42,718 bases of DNA from contig DHNP01000007.1 in the NCBI GenBank assembly GCA_002409585.1, positions 1 through 42,718 of the forward strand, given 5' to 3'. Shown here piece after piece: positions 16,548 through 23,914 of the stretch. A model generated the notes under the pieces. The model had not been told where the DNA came from. It worked only from the letters and a program-made list of their open reading frames with translations, and searched no databases. Positions within the stretch are counted from its first letter, which is position 1; every line of letters starts with the position of its first letter. The translations under genes were made by a program, and so were the position numbers. The stretch comes from Ruminococcaceae bacterium UBA5413 (GTDB taxonomy: Bacteria; Bacillota; Clostridia; Oscillospirales; Acutalibacteraceae).

Positions 16548-16592
16548 AAATTCGCGGCGGTTCGTACAGTTGGCGATAAGGGAGGATTTTTA

Positions 16593-16952
16593 ATGAAAGC
16601 AAGATTACCTAAGGGATACGGCGGCGGCGGAACCGCAAACCTGCAGCAGCTCGCTCAGAAAGCTCAGAAGCTCAGAGAAGAAATGGACAAGTCAGAGGCC
16701 GAGCTTAAAGAAAAAGAATACTCCGCTTCTTCCGGCGGCGGAGCCGTAAGCGTTACTGTAACAGGAAATATGGAGATAAAGTCCATATCCATGAAGCCTG
16801 AGGTCGTTGACCCTGAAGACGTCGAGATGCTTTCCGACCTTGTGACGGCGGCTGTAAACGAAGCCCTGCGCACCGCCATGACGGACAAAGAGCAGCAGAT
16901 GGAAAAGCTTTCAGGCGGTTTCAACGTACCTGGCATACCGGGGATGTTTTAA
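16593..16952 (+). CDS. YbaB/EbfC-family nucleoid-associated protein
   Basis: A 119-aa DNA-binding protein that forms a tweezer-like dimer. The N-terminus MKARLPKGYGGGG and the following coiled-coil helix (LQQLAQKAQKLREEMDKSE) are typical, as are VTVTGNMEIKSISMKPEVVDPEDVEML and the C-terminal helix EALRTAMTDKEQQMEKLSGG. GGGAGG lies 8 nt before ATG. It sits between dnaX and recR and touches recR with no gap. Confidence 0.93.
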   Translation: MKARLPKGYGGGGTANLQQLAQKAQKLREEMDKSEAELKEKEYSASSGGGAVSVTVTGNMEIKSISMKPEVVDPEDVEMLSDLVTAAVNEALRTAMTDKEQQMEKLSGGFNVPGIPGMF

Positions 16953-17555
16953 ATGCCCTCTTACCAGGCGGCGCCCTTGTCGCGCCTGATTGAGCAGTTT
17001 GAGCGCCTTCCCGGCATAGGCTACAAAAGCGCGCAGCGGCTCGCTTACTACGTCCTTGGGCTTTCGGACGACGAGGTAAAGCAGCTCGCGGAGTCTATTA
17101 CCGATGCGCACGACAAGATACACTACTGCAAGGTCTGCTGTAACCTTACGGATCAGGAGCTATGCCCCATATGCCGCGATGACGCGCGCGACAAATCCAC
17201 CATATGCGTTGTCGAAAACCCGCGCGACGTCATAGCCATGGAGCGTACCCATGAGTACCACGCAGAGTACCACGTGCTGCACGGCGTCATCTCCCCTTTA
17301 AACGGCGTAGGCCCCGACGACCTCTGCATAAAGGAACTTTTGAAGCGTATAAACTCAGGCGGCGTAAATGAGGTCATCATGGCGACAAACCCCACCGTCG
17401 AGGGCGAAGCCACCGCCATGTACGTTTCGCGCCTTTTAAAACCGCTCGGCGTTAAGGTTACGCGCCTTGCTTACGGCATACCCGTCGGCGGCGACCTTGA
17501 GTACGCCGACGAGGTGACTCTTTCCAGGGCGTTAGAGGGCCGCGGTGAAATTTAA
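16953..17555 (+). CDS. recR: Recombination mediator RecR
   Basis: A 200-aa protein that works with RecF/RecO to load RecA at gapped DNA. It has an N-terminal helix-hairpin-helix (LIEQFERLPGIGYKSAQRLAYYVL), a four-cysteine zinc finger (CKVCCNLTDQELCPIC), a Toprim domain (TICVVENPRDVIAMERT) and a C-terminal Walker-B-like region (TLSRALEGR). The ATG follows the ybaB stop directly, so translation is probably coupled. Confidence 0.96.
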   Translation: MPSYQAAPLSRLIEQFERLPGIGYKSAQRLAYYVLGLSDDEVKQLAESITDAHDKIHYCKVCCNLTDQELCPICRDDARDKSTICVVENPRDVIAMERTHEYHAEYHVLHGVISPLNGVGPDDLCIKELLKRINSGGVNEVIMATNPTVEGEATAMYVSRLLKPLGVKVTRLAYGIPVGGDLEYADEVTLSRALEGRGEI

Positions 17556-17562
17556 AATGGCA

Positions 17563-17591
17563 TTGACAATCCATGCCTGCCGTGCTATCAT
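17563..17591 (+). promoter_or_regulatory. Sigma-A promoter of thrS
   Basis: TTGACA, a 17-bp spacer and TATCAT, starting 7 nt after the recR stop. The transcript would begin near 17598 and run through the T-box. Confidence 0.8.
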
Positions 17592-17621
17592 AGTCGTTAA
17601 TAAAAACATTATAATCTTAAA

Positions 17622-17868
17622 ATGCAGACGAGGAAAAGACAGCGTTTATATTATCCGCACAAGAGAGCGCGCATCACAGGCTGTAAATGCGCACGGCGGC
17701 TAAAACGCGTGTTACCGCCTCAGAGTGCGCGCCGAGAAAGCAGTTACTGCGCAAGGCGTGCCGGCCGGCACCGTTACAGCCGCTGATGAGGGCACGGTAA
17801 TTCCGCGCCGGAATTGGGTGGAACCGTAAGTTATAACCTTACCCCATATTTTGGGGCAGGGTTTTTTT
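17622..17868 (+). promoter_or_regulatory. T-box riboswitch of thrS (threonine specifier)
   Basis: Stem I begins with GACGAGGAAAAGAC (about 17627-17640) and carries the AGAGAG element. A likely specifier codon ACC (Thr) lies in GTTACCGCC (about 17710-17718). The T-box sequence TTGGGTGGAACCG is at 17814-17826. The terminator (AACCTTACCCC with GGGGCAGGGTT and seven T, about 17835-17867) competes with the antiterminator. Uncharged tRNA-Thr should pair and allow thrS transcription. A tail of TTTTAAAAGGAG then gives the ribosome site. Confidence 0.92.
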
Positions 17869-17891
17869 ATTTTTAAAAGGAGCTGGGAAAA

Positions 17892-19802
17892 TTGGTCAAG
17901 GTAAACTTAAAAGGCGACGTAAAGGAATTTGAAAACGGCACCACGGTAGCCGATATAGCCAAGTCCGTAGGCACGGGCCTTTACAAGGCCGCATGCGCCG
18001 CCAAGCTTGACGGTGAAGTCGTGGGGCTTGACACGCCTGTAAACAAAGACTGCGCCCTGCAGATACTCACTTTTGACGACAAAGACGGCAGGCACGTCTA
18101 CTGGCACACGACAACACATATCATGGCGCAGGCCGTTAAGCACCTTTTCCCCGGGGCGGGTTTTGCCATAGGCCCCGCCATAGAAAACGGGTTCTACTAT
18201 GACTTTGACCTGCCAAGGACGCTTACGCCCGACGACCTCAAAGCGATAGAAGCCGAAATGAAAAAAATAATCAAAGCCGACTACAAAATAGAGCGCTTTG
18301 AGCTTGAGCCCGACAAGGCCGTAGAGCTTATGGAAAAAGAACATCAAAAGTATAAAGTAGAGCTTATAAAGGAGCACGCCGGCAAAGGCGAAAAGATAAG
18401 CCTTTACAGGCAGGGCGACTACACCGACCTCTGCGTAGGGCCGCACCTTCCGAGTACCGGCCGCGTAAAGGCCGTAAAGCTGACTAACTGTACGGGCGCT
18501 TACTGGCGCGCCGACAAAAACAACAAGATGCTTCAGCGCGTTTACGGCGTTTCTTTCCCGAAAGCTTCCCAGCTTGAGGAGCATCTACGCATGCTCGAAG
18601 AAGCCAAAAAGCGCGACCACCGCAAGCTCGGCCGCGACCTCGACCTTTTCGACATTTACGACGAAGGCCCCGGCTTCCCGTTTTTCCTGCCAAAGGGCAT
18701 GATACTGAGGAACCAGCTCGAAAACTTCTGGCGTGAGGAGCATACTAAGCACGGCTATGAGGAAATACGCACTCCTATGATCCTCAGCGAGGAGCTTTGG
18801 CACCGTTCGGGCCACTGGGACCACTACAAAGACAATATGTACACTACAAAAATAGACGGAGCTGACTACGCTATAAAGCCGATGAACTGCCCCGGCGGCA
18901 TGCTCGTCTACAAGCGGAAGCTGCACTCGTACCGCGACTTGCCCGAAAGGCTCGCGGAGCTTGGGCTTGTACACCGCCACGAGCTTTCCGGCACATTACA
19001 CGGCCTTATGCGCGTGCGCTGCTTTACGCAGGACGATGCGCACATCTTTATGACGCCGGATCAGGTTGAAAGCGAAATCCTCGGCGTTATGGACCTTATA
19101 GACAGCTTCTACAAAGTGTTCGGGTTCGACTACGCGCTCGAGCTTTCCACAAGGCCGAAAAATTCCATGGGCACCGACGAGCAGTGGGCCATGGCAACAG
19201 ACGCCCTTAAAAAAGCCCTTGCCAAAAACGGCAGGCCGTACGAGATAAACGAAGGCGACGGCGCGTTCTACGGGCCTAAGATTGACTTCCACCTGCGCGA
19301 CTCCCTCGGCAGGACATGGCAGTGCGGAACTATACAGCTTGACTTCCAAATGCCGGAGCGTTTTGACCTTACGTACACAGGCGCCGACGGTGAGAAGCAC
19401 CGTCCGGTAATGCTCCACCGCGTTATTTTCGGCAGTATCGAAAGGTTCATCGCCATACTGACGGAACACTACGCCGGTGCGTTCCCTATGTGGCTCGCAC
19501 CGGTTCAGGTAAAGGTTCTGCCTATAGCCGAAGCCTTTGCCGGATATGCTGACAAGATATGCAAAGAGCTCACCGCCGCCGGCCTGAGGGCCGAAACCGA
19601 CACGAGAAATGAAAAGATAGGCTATAAGATACGCGAGGCACAGCTTCAGAAGATACCTTATATGGTAGTAGTAGGCGAAAAAGAAATGCAGGACGGCAGC
19701 ATTTCCGTGCGCGGGCGCAAAGACGGCAGTTTAGGCACTATGAGCCTTGACGCCTTTAAAGCCAAGGCCCTTAAAGAAACAGCCGACAAGTCAAACGGCT
19801 GA
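17892..19802 (+). CDS. thrS: Threonyl-tRNA synthetase
   Basis: A 636-aa class II synthetase that charges tRNA-Thr. The order is a TGS domain (1-60), an editing domain with HTTTHIMAQAV and the CxxxH-type CVGPHLP, then the catalytic core with GYEEIRTPMIL, MNCPGGMLVYK (zinc Cys), ELSGTLHGLMRVRCFTQDDAHIF (motif 2) and LHRVIFGSIERFIAILTEHY (motif 3), and an anticodon-binding domain. The start is TTG 17892 with AAAGGAG about 10 nt upstream, giving MVKVNLKGD. The length is normal for the family. It has its own promoter, T-box and terminator. Confidence 0.98.
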   Translation: MVKVNLKGDVKEFENGTTVADIAKSVGTGLYKAACAAKLDGEVVGLDTPVNKDCALQILTFDDKDGRHVYWHTTTHIMAQAVKHLFPGAGFAIGPAIENGFYYDFDLPRTLTPDDLKAIEAEMKKIIKADYKIERFELEPDKAVELMEKEHQKYKVELIKEHAGKGEKISLYRQGDYTDLCVGPHLPSTGRVKAVKLTNCTGAYWRADKNNKMLQRVYGVSFPKASQLEEHLRMLEEAKKRDHRKLGRDLDLFDIYDEGPGFPFFLPKGMILRNQLENFWREEHTKHGYEEIRTPMILSEELWHRSGHWDHYKDNMYTTKIDGADYAIKPMNCPGGMLVYKRKLHSYRDLPERLAELGLVHRHELSGTLHGLMRVRCFTQDDAHIFMTPDQVESEILGVMDLIDSFYKVFGFDYALELSTRPKNSMGTDEQWAMATDALKKALAKNGRPYEINEGDGAFYGPKIDFHLRDSLGRTWQCGTIQLDFQMPERFDLTYTGADGEKHRPVMLHRVIFGSIERFIAILTEHYAGAFPMWLAPVQVKVLPIAEAFAGYADKICKELTAAGLRAETDTRNEKIGYKIREAQLQKIPYMVVVGEKEMQDGSISVRGRKDGSLGTMSLDAFKAKALKETADKSNG

Positions 19803-19814
19803 TATCCGATATGT

Positions 19815-19865
19815 AAAAAATGCCTGCGGGGCGCCGGTTAAGGCAAAGCCGCGGGCATTTTTTTA
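19815..19865 (+). terminator. Terminator of thrS
   Basis: AAATGCCTGCGG pairs with CCGCGGGCATTT around a 19-nt GC-rich loop and is followed by seven T. A-rich bases before it may allow use in the opposite direction. Confidence 0.85.
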
Positions 19866-19894
19866 CTTTTTATCACAGTAACGCCCAATGCGCG

Positions 19895-20116
19895 TTACTT
19901 CTCCGAAGCGTTCCCTGACTCCCCCGTTTCACGCCTTACAGTTGCCGCCAATGCCACCGGAAAGAAGAAAAAGCTGAAAATGTACCATTTTAAAAAGCTT
20001 TTGCCCCGCTCGCCGGCCTTTACCGCAGGGTAGGTAGAAAAAAGCCCGAGAAGCATAGCCGCAAGCACGGCAAAAAGTCCTGCCGCGGTAAACGTATTAG
20101 TTCCGATAACCATCAT
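19895..20116 (-). CDS. Small two-helix membrane protein downstream of mgtA
   Basis: A 73-aa protein with an N-terminal hydrophobic helix (GLFAVLAAMLLGLFSTYPAV), a short basic loop (KAGERGKSFLKW) and a second helix (YIFSFFFFPVALAATV), ending in a charged tail. The GKSFLKW...FPVAL pattern recurs in short unclassified Firmicutes membrane proteins. AGGAGG lies 10 nt before the ATG at 20116. The same frame is open further upstream but overlaps mgtA, so the short form is chosen. It begins 20 nt after the mgtA stop and is probably co-transcribed; a role in modulating MgtA is only an inference. Confidence 0.7.
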   Translation of the reverse strand: MMVIGTNTFTAAGLFAVLAAMLLGLFSTYPAVKAGERGKSFLKWYIFSFFFFPVALAATVRRETGESGNASEK

Positions 20117-20136
20117 AACTGAAAGGCCTCCTTTTC

Positions 20137-22818
20137 TCACAAAAGCTCTACATATTTTTTCCTGTACATTTTTTTTACGAAAGTCGCGAGCATCATATAG
20201 CACAGTAAGATGACCGCGAGCCACGGAAAATACTCCGCCGGAAGCGGCGACATGCCTATTATGCGTCCAAACGCGGTAAACGGCACCATCGTACCCGCCG
20301 CTATGGCCGCCGATGTGGAAAAAAGCAGCGGCGGCGATGCGTGGCTCTCTATGAACGGCACCTTTGGCGTACGTATCATATGGATGACAAGTGTCTGCGA
20401 CCACAGGCTTTCTACAAACCATCCGGTGTTAAACAGGCTTATAAACAGGCTTCTGTCCGTGCCTGCCGCACCGTAAGCCCCGCCTGCGGCGGCAGGGCAA
20501 ATAAAGAAGAACATCACTATATAAGTTACTATGTCAAAAACCGAACTTGTCGGCCCAAGCCAGGCCATAAAGCTGCTTATGGAAGATGCGTCCCATTTAC
20601 GCGGCGTCTTAAGGTAATCATAATCCATATTGTCCCACGGTATAGCTATGCATGAAGCATCATAAATCATGTTGAGCAGCAAAAGCTGTATAGGCCGCAT
20701 AGGCAGAAAAGGCAGGAAAACACTCGCGGCAAGCACCGAGAACATATTGCCGAAGTTTGAGCTTGCCGTCATTTTTATATACTTTATTATGTTGCCGAAA
20801 ACCCTGCGGCCTTCCACAACGCCCTGCTCAAGGACCATGAGGTCTTTCTCCAGCAGTATTATGTCAGCGGATTCTTTTGCGATGTCCACAGCCGTGTCAA
20901 CCGAAACGGCCACGTCAGCCGTACGCATTGCCGGAGCATCGTTTATGCCGTCGCCCATGAAGCCCGTGACATGGCCGTTTTGGCGTAAAACCCGCACTAT
21001 GCGCGCCTTTTGCGGCGGGGTAAGCTTAGCAAAGACCGACGTTTCTTCGACAGCCGAAGTAAGGGCCGCGTCGTCCATCCGGTCTATTTCGCTTCCCAAA
21101 AGCACCCTGCCGACCGACAGCCCCACTTTTCCGCACACGTTTTTTGTGACAGCGCCGCCGTCGCCCGTAAGCACCTTTACGTCCACACCGTAAGAGCGCA
21201 ATGCTTTTATGGCTGAAGCAGCCGTTTCTTTCGGCGGGTCAAGAAAGGCAAGGTAACCTATAAGCACCATGTCCGACTCGTCACGTACGGAAAACACGCC
21301 CTCCACCGGAGGGTTTGTCCTCTGCGCCACGGCAAGCACGCGAAGCCCCTCGCCGCTGAGGCGCTTCGCGGTTTCATACACTTCAGAGCGTACTTCATCC
21401 GTAAGCCTGACTATTCTCCCTTTATACTCAGCGTAAGAGGATATTGCGAGCATTTCCTCCACGGCGCCCTTCGTTATGAGCTGCGTCTTGCCGCCGCTGT
21501 CGCGTACGACTACGCTCATCCTGCGCCTGCCGAAGTCAAACGGTATCTCGTCTACTTTTGTGTACTGCTCCTTCATTGAAAGGTACGGTTCGGATTTAGC
21601 ATGGTTTATAACCGCTACGTCCATAAGGTTTTTCAGGCCGGTCTGGAAGTAGCTGTTCAGGAAGGCGTGGCGCAGTACGCGCTCGTCTTCGTTGCCTTCG
21701 ACGTCCAAGTAGCGCTCCAAAACGACTTTGTCCTTTGTTATAGTACCGGTTTTGTCTGTGCACAGCACATCCATCGCACCGAAATTCTGCATGGCATCAA
21801 GGCGCTTGACAATGGTCTTTTTTTTCGCCATAGCCGCCGCGCCCTTTGCAAGGTTCGTCGTAACTATCATCGGCAGCATCTCCGGCGTAAGGCCGACGGC
21901 AACCGAAACAGCGAACATAAACGCCTCTAACCAGTCCCCGTCCGTAAAACCGTTAATTAAAAACACTACGGGAACCATGCACAGCATAAAACGTATGAGC
22001 ACGCGGCTGACGGCATCAACGCCCTTGTCAAAGCTCGTTGCCGCGCGCTTGCCGGCAAGGCTCTTGGCAACCGCGCCGAAGCTCGTGCCGCCGCCTGTAG
22101 CAACGGCAATGCATACGGCCGAGCCGCTTACCACATTGCTGCCCATAAAAGCAAGGTTGCTGCACTCCAGCGGGGCGCTTTCCGCTTTTGCCAAAGGCGC
22201 CGCGGTTTTTTCGACCGGCGCGCTTTCACCAGTTATGGAGCTTTGGCCTATGAACAGGTCCTTGCAGGAAAGCACGCGCACATCCGCCGGTACCATATCT
22301 CCCGCGGCAAGGTAGACAATGTCGCCGGGGACTATGTCGGATATGGGGATATCCGTCTTGCCCGTTGCGGCGCGCGAAACTGTCGCTGAAGTATGGACCA
22401 TATTCCTCAGCTTAGCCGCGGCGCTGTCGGAGCGCGCTTCCTGTACAAAACGCAGCGTCCCGCTTATAAGTACCATAACAGCGATTATTATGACCGTAGA
22501 CGGGTCTTTTTTCCCCGGCGCCGCAAACGCCACGTCTGTTAAAAACAGAATGGCCGCAAGTATAAAAAGCACGACCGTAAAGGGGTTTATAAAAGCTTCC
22601 GATAATTTTTTGTAAAAAGGTTCCGGTTTTTCAACTGAAGTTTCATTTCTGCCGTACTGCCCGCGCCGTGCCAGGACCGTTTCCTCATCGTAGCCGGCGC
22701 AGGTGTTGCCGTACTCTCCGAGAAGCGCTCCCGTGTCCATCATGCTTGAGCGCAGCAGCCGCTGCGCGCCGGTACTCATGCCCCGGCGGGCAGCGGCGCT
22801 GACGGGTTGTTTTTTCAT
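20137..22818 (-). CDS. mgtA: Magnesium-translocating P-type ATPase
   Basis: An 893-aa P3B-type ATPase that imports Mg2+. An N-terminal cytoplasmic tail leads to paired helices and the actuator motif TGES (SSITGESAPVEK). The membrane motif is VGLTPEMLPMI, the phosphorylated Asp is D355 in CTDKTGTITK, nucleotide-binding motifs follow, and the hinge is GFMGDGINDAPAM. The C-terminal helices include NMIYDASCIAIPWDNMDYD, the hallmark of MgtA/MgtB rather than Ca2+ pumps. GGAGGG lies 7 nt before the ATG. A long structured leader from a promoter at 23280-23307 precedes it. A small membrane protein gene follows. Confidence 0.96.
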   Translation of the reverse strand: MKKQPVSAAARRGMSTGAQRLLRSSMMDTGALLGEYGNTCAGYDEETVLARRGQYGRNETSVEKPEPFYKKLSEAFINPFTVVLFILAAILFLTDVAFAAPGKKDPSTVIIIAVMVLISGTLRFVQEARSDSAAAKLRNMVHTSATVSRAATGKTDIPISDIVPGDIVYLAAGDMVPADVRVLSCKDLFIGQSSITGESAPVEKTAAPLAKAESAPLECSNLAFMGSNVVSGSAVCIAVATGGGTSFGAVAKSLAGKRAATSFDKGVDAVSRVLIRFMLCMVPVVFLINGFTDGDWLEAFMFAVSVAVGLTPEMLPMIVTTNLAKGAAAMAKKKTIVKRLDAMQNFGAMDVLCTDKTGTITKDKVVLERYLDVEGNEDERVLRHAFLNSYFQTGLKNLMDVAVINHAKSEPYLSMKEQYTKVDEIPFDFGRRRMSVVVRDSGGKTQLITKGAVEEMLAISSYAEYKGRIVRLTDEVRSEVYETAKRLSGEGLRVLAVAQRTNPPVEGVFSVRDESDMVLIGYLAFLDPPKETAASAIKALRSYGVDVKVLTGDGGAVTKNVCGKVGLSVGRVLLGSEIDRMDDAALTSAVEETSVFAKLTPPQKARIVRVLRQNGHVTGFMGDGINDAPAMRTADVAVSVDTAVDIAKESADIILLEKDLMVLEQGVVEGRRVFGNIIKYIKMTASSNFGNMFSVLAASVFLPFLPMRPIQLLLLNMIYDASCIAIPWDNMDYDYLKTPRKWDASSISSFMAWLGPTSSVFDIVTYIVMFFFICPAAAGGAYGAAGTDRSLFISLFNTGWFVESLWSQTLVIHMIRTPKVPFIESHASPPLLFSTSAAIAAGTMVPFTAFGRIIGMSPLPAEYFPWLAVILLCYMMLATFVKKMYRKKYVELL

Positions 22819-22833
22819 TATGGTTCCCTCCGT

Positions 22834-22860
22834 TTCTTAATTATTGAGCATTTTTAAGAA
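22834..22860 (-). promoter_or_regulatory. Hairpin just upstream of the mgtA ribosome site
   Basis: TTCTTAA pairs perfectly with TTAAGAA across a 13-nt loop. It ends 2-3 nt before the GGAGGG site, so it could affect translation of mgtA. Confidence 0.5.
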
Positions 22861-22943
22861 AACAGAAAGGGAAGCAGAGGTATAAAGCCGCCGGCACAGC
22901 GTTTACCGCCAGCGGACGCCGCGCGGGCACATTTCGCACAGGC

Positions 22944-22997
22944 CGGCCTGCTGTTTAAAACCGCAGGCCGAAAACCGCCTTACAGGATATAAGGCAG
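22944..22997 (-). promoter_or_regulatory. Two hairpins in the mgtA leader
   Basis: On the minus strand CTGCCTT pairs with AAGGCGG, followed by TTTT (22971-22997; a weak terminator shape). Then CGGCCTGC pairs perfectly with GCAGGCCG (22944-22970). No match to the M-box core was found in this part. Confidence 0.55.
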
Positions 22998-23011
22998 TAA
23001 AACAATGTCTT

Positions 23012-23158
23012 TTAAAAAATGCGCCGCGGCCAGTTCCCGCCGCAAATACCGCCCGTGAGAAAGACAGGCGTAAAAAATTCCACGGCAGGCGGGCGTCTTC
23101 GGCCGCCGTCAGTGCTGCCGCCGCCGGGTTTTATGCCGCCGCTGCTCCCTCCGTCCAT
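23012..23158 (-). CDS. Putative 48-residue leader peptide upstream of mgtA
   Basis: A short ORF with ATG 23158 preceded by GAGGTGGG at 5-6 nt. The product has 13 Gly and 5 Pro in 48 residues, with GGRRRPPAVEFFTP in the middle and NWPRRIF at the end. Nothing suggests an enzyme or membrane protein. It lies on the mgtA transcript, about 190 nt before mgtA, and its final codons form a terminator-like hairpin. That arrangement resembles leader-peptide attenuators, and enteric mgtA is also preceded by a short Pro/Arg-rich leader ORF. A random ORF is the alternative. Confidence 0.4.
   Translation of the reverse strand: MDGGSSGGIKPGGGSTDGGRRRPPAVEFFTPVFLTGGICGGNWPRRIF
23014..23044 (-). terminator. 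Terminator-like hairpin overlapping the end of the mgtA leader ORF
   Basis: On the minus strand TGCG and GCGG pair with CCGC and CGCA (two bulged G, 7-nt loop), followed directly by TTTTTT. The stem covers the last ten codons of the 48-codon ORF, so a translating ribosome would prevent folding. Confidence 0.55.
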
Positions 23159-23184
23159 CTTTCCCACCTCTTTTGTACGTAAAA

Positions 23185-23278
23185 TATATGTAAATCCGTT
23201 AAAGGATTGCATCCAAAGCTTAAAAAACGCGCCCGCCCCCGCTAAAGGGGTGCTCCCGCGTTAAATGCTTTACATATG
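23185..23278 (-). promoter_or_regulatory. Structured 5' domain of the mgtA leader, closed by a 9-bp helix
   Basis: ATATGTAAA near the transcript 5' end (23269-23278 region) is complementary to TTTACATAT at 23185-23194. It encloses about 75 nt that include a terminator-like hairpin and a small GGAT/ATCC hairpin. The layout is like a riboswitch closed by a P1 helix, but I could not match it to a known class. Confidence 0.45.
23222..23262 (-). terminator. Attenuator-like terminator in the mgtA 5' leader
   Basis: On the minus strand AACGCG pairs with CGCGTT and an inner CCCC pairs with GGGG, followed by TTTTTT. It lies about 15 nt after the predicted transcription start and before the leader ORF. 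The T-run is only on the minus strand. Confidence 0.6.
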
Positions 23279-23279
23279 C

Positions 23280-23307
23280 AGTATATCATTTATATGCCGT
23301 ATGTCAA
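23280..23307 (-). promoter_or_regulatory. Sigma-A promoter of the mgtA transcript
   Basis: Minus-strand TTGACA (23302-23307), a 16-bp spacer and TATACT (23280-23285). Transcription should start near 23273, giving a leader of about 455 nt before mgtA. Confidence 0.7.
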
Positions 23308-23436
23308 GCTTATTTTGCCGTTTTAGCCCAAAAAACGATAAATGTATCTGTATATTCCCGATTTCCTTAACAGCATCGCAAAATCATCTTTTATCTTCCT
23401 GCCAGCGTGTGATGCGCCGGCGGGCGCTTTGCGCGT

Positions 23437-23480
23437 AAAAGCGCCAGCCTTGCGGCGGCTGCGGCGGGCGCTGGCATTTT
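23437..23480 (-). terminator. Terminator after the YlmC/YmxH gene
   Basis: GCCAGC pairs with GCTGGC around a GC-rich loop with internal pairing. TTTT follows on both strands at a short distance. It isolates the YlmC/YmxH gene from the mgtA promoter. The rest of 23308-23436 shows nothing else I can name. Confidence 0.5.
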
Positions 23481-23486
23481 AAGGCG

Positions 23487-23780
23487 TTATTTCTGCCCGA
23501 ATATCGCCCCTATGCCGCGCGGCGGCCCTTTGGTGCGGCACAGGGAGTTGTAGTTAACAAGTATGGTGTCGTCGCCTATTACCTTTATGTCCTGCCATTT
23601 TATTATGACATCGTCTTCCCTGCCGAAAAGCCCGAAAAAGCGCAGGCGGCCGTAAATGATAATGGCGACCACCCGCGCGGTTTCCGTGTCTATCTCCAGG
23701 TCGCACACGCAGCCAAGGCGCGAGCCGTCCTTTACGTTTATCACTTCCTTGTGGCGCATGTCGGCTATGCTGCAGTTCAT
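23487..23780 (-). CDS. YlmC/YmxH-family sporulation protein (PRC-barrel)
   Basis: A 97-aa PRC-barrel protein. The segments MRHKEVINVKDGSRLGCVCDLEID, IIIYGRLRFFGLFGREDDVIIKWQDIKVIGDDTILV are the standard features of the YlmC/YmxH family found in spore formers. The molecular function is not known. GGGAG lies 10 nt before the ATG. It follows sigG on the same strand, as in Bacillus where sigG, ylmA and ylmC are close together. Confidence 0.92.
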   Translation of the reverse strand: MNCSIADMRHKEVINVKDGSRLGCVCDLEIDTETARVVAIIIYGRLRFFGLFGREDDVIIKWQDIKVIGDDTILVNYNSLCRTKGPPRGIGAIFGQK

Positions 23781-23818
23781 AGAAACACTCTCCCGTAAGG
23801 CTCATTTTACAGGCCGGC

Positions 23819-23846
23819 TTGACATATCAAGTTATTGATTTATAAT
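23819..23846 (+). promoter_or_regulatory. Consensus promoter pointing antisense into sigG
   Basis: Plus-strand TTGACA, a 16-bp spacer and TATAAT lie between two minus-strand genes. A transcript from about 23853 would run antisense to the 3' end of sigG. A TGACG/CGTCA hairpin with CTTTTT follows near 23905-23930. Confidence 0.4.
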
Positions 23847-23914
23847 AAAATAAATTTTACTGCCCCGTACAAATATTATTATGCTCCGGCGCCTTCCCAT
23901 ATGACGCCAAAACG

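Noticed and set aside
20117..20422. Longer N-terminal extension of the small gene downstream of mgtA
   Set aside because: The extension overlaps the mgtA coding region in another frame; a good ribosome site exists at 20116 and the short product has a clean two-helix layout.
22819..23273. M-box (ykoK) magnesium riboswitch in front of mgtA
   Set aside because: The conserved M-box core segments (such as the GGTGAGGCTCC and GATACGCTGCTGCC type elements) are not present on the minus strand of this interval.
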